Assembly: GCF_033807715.1 (NCBI RefSeq)
Contig: NC_084591.1
Location: forward strand, 32,731,090 to 32,795,089
Source of the DNA: Cololabis saira
Lineage: Eukaryota > Chordata > Actinopteri > Beloniformes > Belonidae
Direction of reading: 5' to 3'
DNA: 64,000 nucleotides
Both the position numbers and the translations under genes were made by a program. Each line of letters opens with the position of its first letter. Positions within the stretch are counted from its first letter, which is position 1. The notes beneath the pieces are model-generated. The model searched no databases, was not told where the DNA came from, and worked only from the letters and a program-made list of their open reading frames with translations. Positions 56,601 through 64,000 of this stretch are shown here, piece after piece.

Positions 56601-59600
56601 TCACTCACCTTACTAACTGTTTTTTCGGGTCCAGGATGTTGAGCAACTTGTCAGCGTAGACCTTCTTTGAAGCCGTGAAGAGAATAATCTGAAGTTTTAA
56701 TGGACAGCAATAAATTAACATGTCTCCTCGGGCCAGGAGGTGAGATAGAACAAGTAATGCGTGAAGTAATTCCTCACCTCGTACAGCTGAGACATGCGCT
56801 CCAGAAACTCTCGAAAGAAGGGCCTCAACCGCACATAAACCTTCACATTAAAGGAACAACAGTGGACCTTTTATCATTAAAGCAGTGAGAGAGAGACATC
56901 AGTAAGAGGAGGCTTTTTCAGTCTCTACCTGGTATATTACATCTTGAAAGAGCACAGGGAATGTCAGCGCTGCATCTTCTAGTTCATTCAAACTACAGTG
57001 AACCAGAGTTTCATCCTGGTAGGAGAAGGAGGAGAGACAAAACAGTGCAAGTCAACTTATTTCTAAAATGAGATGATGACACATGAAACACTTGGCTCTT
57101 ACCAGATCCAGGACGAGGGAGAACTCCGGCGTGCTGCGGGTTTTCAAAGGTAATGCTGGTTTGCGAGTTAACTGCTCTTCTGTCAACGGAGGCACATGCT
57201 TGATGAAGAAGTACCTTGATGCAGACGAGCCACAAAAAATATCCTCTTAACAAAATGAACAAGTGTTGTCCCATAAAGCTTTACGTTTAATGTTTGTTAT
57301 ATAGATCAAAGTGACCCATCTGAACCTAAATAAACAGATAATTCTTAGTCCACGTCAACTTCTCCAAAAACATCAAATGAACAGTAGGGGTGTAACAATT
57401 TATCGTGCCACGCAATTCCGCTCAGAAGAAACTAGTACCGTTTTGTTCCCGATCACGGGACTCTTGCAGGGTTTTGAGCTCTGAACGTTTAAGTCTGGTG
57501 TAGAGTTAAGCCTTACCTTATTAAATTAAACCTTTTTCTGGTCGTGAGTAGGATAAACACACGGGAAAACTTCCAGTGTTCCAGTGTACTTTAATGTCCC
57601 TCAACAGCGTAGGATTTTAGAACATCAACACAGCACCTAGTGCCGTACTGTGGCGTATCACTCCGCCCAATCTAAAACAGACTAATCACTACAGATAAAC
57701 TTACTAGTGTCATTATAGTCCCTGATTTACATCAGAATATAAAGAATATATTTATAAAATAATGAACCCTGAATTACCAAAATAACCTTCTTACCAAAAA
57801 TAAATATCTTACACTTATAAGGTGAGCATGAATCAATCTTTTTTATGATGTAAAATTGTATGTATTTATTTACTTTTATTTATTTAATTTTAGTTGTTAA
57901 AAAGAAAAGAAAAGAAAAAAGTCAAGTCATACATGAGAGAAACTATTCAGTTTGTGGCAAAATATTTTTACTTGTATTGTTTTGTATTTTGTGTCTTTCA
58001 AATAAAAGATAATTTTTTCCAGTCATATGTTCCTCATTCAAGGTTGTTAAAAAAATACTGCTATAATATCGTATCGTATCGTGACCTCAATATCGTGTAT
58101 CTACCGTATCGTGAGATTAGTGTATTGTTACACCTAGGGATGGGAATCGAGAACCGGTTCTTGTTGAGAACCGGTTCCCAGTGTTTCAATTGCTTGGAAT
58201 CGTTTGCCTTTTTCGCAAACGATTCCCTTATCGATTCCAGTGGGCGCGAATGACGTCACCAAGCACGTTGCGCAGCATGCGCATTTGCGCCCAGCAGGAA
58301 AACACGGGGACAAAGCGGCATAAACGCTGGGAAGTTTGGTTACATTTTACCAAAAAGGATGACAACAGGGCGACAATTCTTGCAATGTGGACATTTCAAC
58401 AGAGGGGGGAAACTGTTAGGACTCAGCCGGCTGATGCGCTGGGAGCGCGGAGTCAGCCGGCGTGTGGTAAGGCTGATGTATGGTTCCGCGTTACACCAAC
58501 GCAGAGCCTACGGCGTAGGGTACGCGGCGACACGCACCGTACGGCGCGCGTCGCCGCGTACCCTACGCCGAGGGGCTCTGCGTCGATTTAACGCGGACCA
58601 TAAATCATGCTTTAGAAGAGCTGCGCTCCGGCGGACAGCGGAGCTCCTGACACAGCTGCAGCTCGTCAGCTCATCTATGGAGAAGTTAAAGAGCTTCTAC
58701 CGCTAGATTCTCCTTTCATCAAGGCAGGGAAGAGTATCAGGCCAGAATAGATGAATGTTACCAGCAGTGACTAAGTTTGTGGTGTTGAACATGTTACTGG
58801 ACATTCTTGTGTAATTGCCACAAAATAATTTGTTGTTTTTCGTTAATTTCTACAGAAGAATATTTATTTTATTATTATTATTTTATATTAAATACATATT
58901 TTACTGTATATTACAAATCATTTTGTGGGGACCCCCTGGCACCATCGAGGAGCCTAAGGCTGGGGGCATCATATGACCTCACTTATATTTTTTTTGTTCA
59001 AAGATATAAAAGTTTTATATCTTTGAACAAAAAAGATCGGAGAAACAAAGAAATTGAAACAATTTTAGTATCAACTTTGTTTTATTAAAACAAAGTTGAT
59101 ACTAAAATTGTTTCTTTTTAGTATTTTAGTATCAACTTTGTTTTATTAAAACAAAGTTGATACTAAAATTGTTTCTTCTCCTTTTTTCCAAATGAGAATC
59201 GATAAGAGAATCGATAAAGAATCGAATCGATAAGCAGAATCGATAAGAGAATCGGAATCGAAAAAATCTTATCAATTCCCATCCCTAGTTACACCCCTAA
59301 AGGCTGAAATATGGACCACACGCCGTCACCTGCGCAGTCACTGACGTGCACCTCCCGAAAATTGTAACTATGGGTCGAGCGGCGCAGACCACACGCAGAC
59401 GGAGGGCGCTGTGATTGGTTCGCTTGGAAGCAACGCATTTCCGGTTTCCGGTTTGAAGCAGTCGTGAACTTTCAGGGCTCTTTTGTTCGTTTATATGTGA
59501 TTTTTTTTGTTTTGTTTCTTTGCACGATAGTTGTCCTTATCTCTTTGATTCACTGTGACCGGAAAAAGTCGGATAAACCATTCAGAAAAAGATCACTAAC

Positions 59601-62600
59601 TAGCGGCTGCGGGGGGTACTGCACCGCGACGAAATGGAGAGACGGAGAAGTCCGAAGGGTTCACGACGGCGTCACGGCTGCGGCGTGTGCTCTGCGTTGG
59701 TGTGACGCAGAACCATAATTCAGCCTTAATGAACAGCAGTACAACCGTCTTAAAGTTATTCTATGCAGTCTTCCCAGAGCTAGCAAGATTTGAAAGTGGC
59801 GCTTCCTCTAAGCCCCGCCCCCCCCCGCCCCCACCCACGAGCGCTCCGTCCAAAGCCACGCCCCCACAAACACGAACGCGCATAGGATTATTAAACATTT
59901 TGGACAGCACATTTACAGCAAAACTACCCCATGTCTCATTCACCTGTAAGCGAGGCCGGTTTTAGGGGGGGTGGGGGGGCTGTGCCCACCCAAACGTGCC
60001 CACCGGCGTCTCCATCCCGGAGAGCGTCGATGAACGGCACGGCAGCGCGCTGCGGTGCTGCAGGCTCTAAAGCCACGGCTACGGCGTAGGGTACGGCGTC
60101 TACGCCGTACCCTACGCCGTAGCTGCGGCAACAAGCCTGCACGGCACCGCAGCGCGCTGCCGTGCCGTTCACCGGCGCTCTCCGCTCTCACCGTGAGACG
60201 AACTACATCCCCACGGACCCCATACAGCTTCCGAGCCGGAGCGGCTGCGGCTTTTCACGGCTGTGGCTGTTCACGTGTCCCCCCGGGCTGCTGCTGCTGC
60301 TGCTGCTGCAGGAGCTGCTGGGCAGAGAGGAGGAGCAGCAGCAGCAGCAGCCTAACGGCTCCCGCTCCCCGGTCACACACAGCGGAGACCGAGCTGCTCT
60401 GGAAATAACTACATAATATCTATAATATACTGGGGTCCGTGGCAGAAGGGAGGGAGGGAGGGGGTTACACTGGGACACTGTGAGCCCAGGAAGACCCGTG
60501 CGATGTGGACACGGGGCGGCTGGAAGCGAGTGCGCGCATGGGACAGGGCGTCCCATGGACCTGGACCAATCCGTATCATTCGGACCGAATGGGGGGGGCT
60601 TAGAGGTGCCATTTTCAAAATGCTTGCTAGCTCAGGGAGGATCAAGGAGAATACCTTTAAGTCGACCAAAAATCATACACAGGCTCCATTTCTGGCTCCA
60701 CCTAGTGGCCGCATGTGTCAGCTCAGACCAAGCAGTGCCCATGATGCGTCTCTCCTCAGCGCCTCCATGAGATTCACATAAATAAAAGTCAGTAAAACTT
60801 GCTCAACTTACGGGTCAAAGACCTCCCATTCTTCTTCATATGAGGTTTCAGCAGGAGCTGAAGGTATCGAATGAGGGTAGCTGCCATCTGACACACACAC
60901 AGGAACTGATGATGACACGAGAGGGACATGTAACTGGGATGCTCTTGAACAAAGAGGAACCCCCATTGTTATGTTGGGGTTACAGTTGTGTAACAGTTCA
61001 AAGAAAGTGTGGAAAAGGAAGTGCGTCATGAGTATGACAGAACAACTGTGTTGGTCTCTGACGACAGTAACGTCGTCCAGTTCAGCTCAATAATACTCTG
61101 ATGTGAGACGACACGCTGCAGCGACCGCCACTATTTAAGGTTCTGCAGAGTCGTCGTAAACGGTCTGTAGAGCGGCAGCTCTAGGGAAGATGTGGCAATG
61201 AATCCTCCTCACTTGGCGTCTAATGACAGTAGTATATCCGACATTTGGAGGTCTGTTTGTACAGCGTTAAGATGCCGGTGAAAATAACAAGTACATTTGC
61301 TGCACAAAGTCCTATTTTATAAACTCAAAAAGTTAAAAGGACATTGCTCCATCTGTAGGGAACCCATCCACACCATCACTTAAGTGGGGTGACTTTTTTT
61401 GTGCTTAAAATACAAATGTATTTGGACCTCACTACTTGGGCTCAGGGGTTCGTTAAATCCTTGATGCTGCAAACTCAAAACTACATTGATTCATGTCATT
61501 TTAGTCCCTGAATCAAGTTCACACTCATTACCATCCTGTAATAAGAAATATTCCTTTGTACACCAGAATTATTACATCCGGTTTCAGAAAATCAATTTTT
61601 ATGTGGACTAAAATAAAATTAAAAAGCCTAATGACTTTTCAGCCTGCGAGTCAAAGGCTGACAATTGAGGCCGAGCGACGGTGAGAGAGCGGTCTTACCC
61701 GTTAATGGGGGCATGTCGATTTCCGTGACGATCTCTCCTTCTTCTACGGCTGCATCAGAGGTGATCTGAAGCCTCTGGGGCAACATCTGGGGCGTGTAAC
61801 ACGGAGCGATTCCTTCTGTGGATGCAAGCGTGCTGCTTGGCATTTCTTCTGGCTGTTCGATGTCGAGCTGTTTCATGATCTCCTCTGCTTCCACGGCTTG
61901 GCCCGGCGAATCGGAGCCTGGAGTGGCTTCAAAGAGGGAACAGGAATTTCAGCGTCATTTGAAGTTTTATTCACAAATCACAAAAGCTCCTTCCAGCCAT
62001 CCACGTGGGATCAGGTCCGTTACAGACCTCCAGACTGAAAAACATACAACTCCAACACATTGATTATAATTTGGCTTTTATTTCTGCTGCAGCAGACTGA
62101 GCACAAAATATCTTCTGTTTTCTCTGTCAACTTTACTTAATTTGTTAATATTTATCCTTCTGCATTTCTGAAATAAAAGAAAAAAGTAGATGCATACTTT
62201 GGCATGCTGCCAGCCCTTCCTACAGACCAACCGGACATACCGAACGGTTCCTTTGCTGCTTTGAGTCGTTTTTCCTGCAAATGCATCTTAAGAGGTGCAG
62301 AAGTAAGGTGCGGCTGGCGCTTCTGCTTCAGATTTGTGTTCTTTACTGGAGGCTTCTCGGCACTGCAGAAAGCCCAGGTGTTTTTATGTATGAAAAATAT
62401 GATTTTCTATGTTTTTTTTTAATTGACACAGCTCTAAAAGCTTGGTGTGTTTTTCTATATTACTGCTGGCACCACCACACTTTGCAGAGATACAGCCCTC
62501 TTACCGTCGGCTTTAGACTGAACAACGGTTTGCATCATTCGACCACATCACTAATCGGCAACAACTAGTGACATCATTGGCACTTGTGATTATTTACGTT

Positions 62601-63240
62601 GCAGCACAATCTTGTCAGATCAATTCATCTACTTTGTTTCAGCGTACAAAAGGATGCAGAGAAACTTGTGCGTATTTAATCACATGTAACTCCATCAGGT
62701 GATAATGAAATGAAAGTTGCATTTATGTCAGTAAAGTTAGTCCAAAGTGTTGTCCAAATTATTGATGAATCTCCTTGTTTTTTTTTTTTTAAACCTGTTT
62801 TAGTTGCTGGTGAGAAAAAGTTGAAGACGGGGGAGAAGATGGTTCCAAGCAGAGTGGTGCGCGGCGGGCTGCTCGCCGATTCCACAGGGGCCTCCAGTTT
62901 ACCATTTGGTTTAATGAGCTTACTGTTGCAGGTCATCGTGTCTAGAACAAAATATTAAACAAATGAAAAGGAAGTGACTATTCACAAACAACTTGGAAAC
63001 ACAGTATGTAGTTTTCTAGTCCTCTGTCACATTTCTTTATAAAACCCAAGAAACCAAAAGCTCCAGAAGTGACCGAAGCAAACCGGAGAGCTGTTCTGTG
63101 GTACCTTTGTTAGGAGTTTTCCGACAGACTCTGGAGACCGACTTGTTGGGGAGACCTTTGGTCTGCGGCGTTGAAGTAATGAGACCGCCGTCAGAATTAC
63201 AATCAATGCGACTCCTCTTGGCCGGGATGTCTTGCTCCAC
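53637..63240 (-). CDS. ctdspl2: ctdspl2, CTD small phosphatase-like 2 (5' partial)
   Basis: HAD-superfamily Ser/Thr phosphatase of the SCP/FCP family. Coding exons in transcript order: 63240-63105, 62941-62795, 61926-61699, 60887-60812, 57214-57103, 57015-56929, 56840-56778, 56688-56609, 56243-56117, 56039-55944, 53702-53637 (TGA). Phases agree at every junction, giving 405 residues; the human protein has 466, so the N-terminal ~60 residues lie beyond position 64000. Visible: a basic, disordered N-terminal part ([17 protein letters not shown]), [20 protein letters not shown], an acidic stretch (EEEWEVFDP), then the FCPH domain. The catalytic motif [10 protein letters not shown] is split across exons 57214-57103 and 57015-56929, with ILFTASKK and [12 protein letters not shown] downstream; the end is [10 protein letters not shown]. 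The intron 57215-60811 carries a nest of transposons. The donor after 62795 is a weak GTTTAA followed by poly(A). Confidence 0.96.
53980..54203. mobile_element. 224-bp hAT-type MITE with perfect 8-bp TSD
   Basis: CAGGGGTGTCGGACTCCAGT and inverse ACTGGAGTCCGACACCCCTG ends; AGTTAAAT outside both (53972-53979, 54204-54211). It lies in the last ctdspl2 intron. Confidence 0.9.
54213..55095. mobile_element. hAT-type element with BED-finger relic, 8-bp TSD
   Basis: TAGTGATGCACCGATTG at the left and CATTTCGGTTCATCACTA at the right; GTTAAATG on both sides (54205-54212, 55096-55103). A + strand frame at 54475-54640 gives [29 protein letters not shown], the first half of a BED zinc finger as in hAT-Ac transposases. 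The catalytic part is deleted. Confidence 0.85.
58468..58614. mobile_element. CpG-rich Harbinger-type MITE, copy C
   Basis: AAGGCTGATGTATGGTTCCG and inverse CGCGGACCATAAATCATGCTT; core TACGGCGTAGGGTACGCGGC and inverse. It is third-level nested. Confidence 0.75.
58992..59169. repeat. Three perfect hairpins
   Basis: Palindromes at 58992-59033 (TTTGTTCAAAGATATAAAA arm), 59056-59114 (29-bp arms, GAAACAATTTTAGTATCAAC start) and 59123-59169 (23-bp arms of the same sequence). The second and third are tandem copies. Confidence 0.88.
59301..59726. mobile_element. Harbinger-type MITE, copy D, with TAA duplication
   Basis: AGGCTGAAATATGGACCACA to GCAGAACCATAATTCAGCCT, TAA directly outside on both sides (59298-59300 and 59727-59729). 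It is longer than copies A-C, with unrelated sequence between the termini. Confidence 0.8.
59752..60660. repeat. MITE-like element with GC-rich insert and CTG/CAG runs
   Basis: TTAAAGTTATTCTATGCAGTC at the left and the inverse GGAGAATACCTTTAA at the right. Within are CCCCGCCCCCCCCCGCCCCC, a Harbinger core fragment (about 60072-60125), (CTG)8 at 60290-60310 and (CAG)6 at 60336-60351. It lies in the ctdspl2 intron, about 150 bp from exon 60812-60887. Confidence 0.5.
60888..61698. other. ctdspl2 intron without recognised repeats
   Basis: Nothing recognisable on either strand between exons 61926-61699 and 60887-60812. Confidence 0.5.
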
Positions 63241-64000
63241 CTGGGAAAAAAACGAACCGTGAGACAAGACTGGATTAGAAATGGTATAGCTAGTTTCATC
63301 TTCTCAGCAAATGTTTACCTCTTTACTCACATAGCCTTTTTTTTAAAAAACAACCTGTTACAGGTGGAACTGATGTACCTTGATATTCTGTTTTTAAGGT
63401 TTGGGCACTAAGAGGTGTCTGCACTGGACATCTGCAAGGTTGCGAAGCTCTAATGTGCTCTGTATTACCTAAACGTAGTTTGTGAGCCTGTCGGCCTCTG
63501 CAGACAAATGTGTCCTCCTCAATTATGTGTGAATGCCTGTACTTGTCCGTGGGCTCCATTCACTGCACGGTGCACCTCTTTCTGCAGATGCTGGTCTATA
63601 AGTATGTGGCCACCCATGTACAAACAATGACAGGAGTGTGCACATTTCTGCAAGGTGCCAAAATAACACATTTACAGATGTGTCTTGTATAGATGGCCTG
63701 TTAAGTCATTAACAGAAAAATGCTGAGAAACAGCAACATAAAAGTGAGTCTTTGGTAACGATGTAGTATAAGTTTGGTATGATAAAGATGTTGATGTTGA
63801 GTTAGAATAATGAGCACTGTAAAATCTTTATGGTTACATATTTCTTTATTACTATAAATCACGGTACCACTACATCTCCTTAGATGGTCTGTTACTGAGA
63901 GAGGCCAGAACAAAACTGTATCTGCCACTGTCAAACTAATAATTTGTCATTACTGCCTACAATAGTTTCCAGGATGTGAGACAGAGGAAGTACACAATCA
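63241..64000. other. ctdspl2 intron, window end
   Basis: No upstream coding exon could be found on the minus strand. The missing N-terminal exons should lie beyond the window. Confidence 0.5.

Larger units (their letters stand above)
58135..59287. mobile_element. hAT-type element nested in the 57385 element
   Basis: TAGGGATGGGAATCGAGAACC at the left and CAATTCCCATCCCTA at the right; GTTACACC on both sides (58127-58134, 59288-59295). A frameshifted BED-finger relic ([10 protein letters not shown], then SCNV.IST.EGGN in another frame) lies at about 58335-58430. It carries Harbinger-type MITE copy C and a hairpin cluster. Confidence 0.9.
57385..59728. mobile_element. hAT-type element (TAGGGGTGTAACA ends) hosting two insertions
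   Basis: Left TAGGGGTGTAACAATTTATCG; right ...GTTACACCCCTA, split by insertions. ATGAACAG stands just before it (57377-57384) and again at 59729-59736, after both inserts. Removing the hAT at 58135-59287 and the MITE at 59298-59728 restores one continuous element. Interior matches 8239-9074. Confidence 0.85.

Noticed and set aside
60055..60408. Open frames over the CTG/CAG and GC-rich block
   Set aside because: Low-complexity translation inside a MITE-like element, with no family resemblance and no splice context.
63241..64000. N-terminal exons of ctdspl2
   Set aside because: No minus-strand frame with the expected basic, Lys/Arg-rich start was seen.

Overview
The window is nuclear DNA of a ray-finned fish, almost certainly a teleost. 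Its genes have many short exons with GT/AG introns, their proteins closely resemble human orthologues, and the space between exons is packed with DNA transposons and LINE/SINE remnants of types common in teleosts. No bacterial, plasmid or CRISPR feature is visible. I cannot fix the species.

Layout. (1) 1-13975, + strand: ube2q2, twelve coding exons from 5579 to 13392; the first coding exon lies left of the window. (2) 21733-27952, - strand: scamp5, complete (six coding exons, 235 aa), convergent with ube2q2. (3) 31493-33891: a 2.4-kb element with TAA target duplications and TIRs, carrying a spliced 158-aa Myb/SANT-like gene on the - strand and no transposase. (4) 37534-38378: a Penelope-like endonuclease (GIY-YIG) fragment held between ~140-bp inverted repeats. 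(5) 39201-43216, + strand: parp16, complete (six coding exons, 328 aa). (6) 47789-51268, - strand: an unrecognised secreted Cys-rich protein with an IGFBP N-terminal domain (four exons, 242 aa). (7) 53637-63240, - strand: ctdspl2, the last eleven coding exons; its 5' exons lie beyond position 64000.

The human orthologues UBE2Q2, SCAMP5, PARP16 and CTDSPL2 all map to chromosome 15, so the window is a compact block of conserved synteny. The products are functionally unrelated (ubiquitin conjugation, vesicle trafficking, ER mono-ADP-ribosylation, protein phosphatase), and nothing suggests co-regulation.

The most informative non-genic content is the transposon archaeology. At least seven hAT-type elements keep exact 8-bp target-site duplications (near 22017, 28055, 42110, 44993, 53980, 54213 and 57385/58135). 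Several are nested: one hAT has a second hAT inside it and a Harbinger-type MITE in its last bases, and one hAT landed in the target duplication of another. The best candidates for under-described biology are the transposon-borne Myb/SANT gene, the inverted-repeat-bounded Penelope endonuclease fragment, and the IGFBP-domain protein. All coordinates and splice sites were read by eye; no alignment or database search was run.
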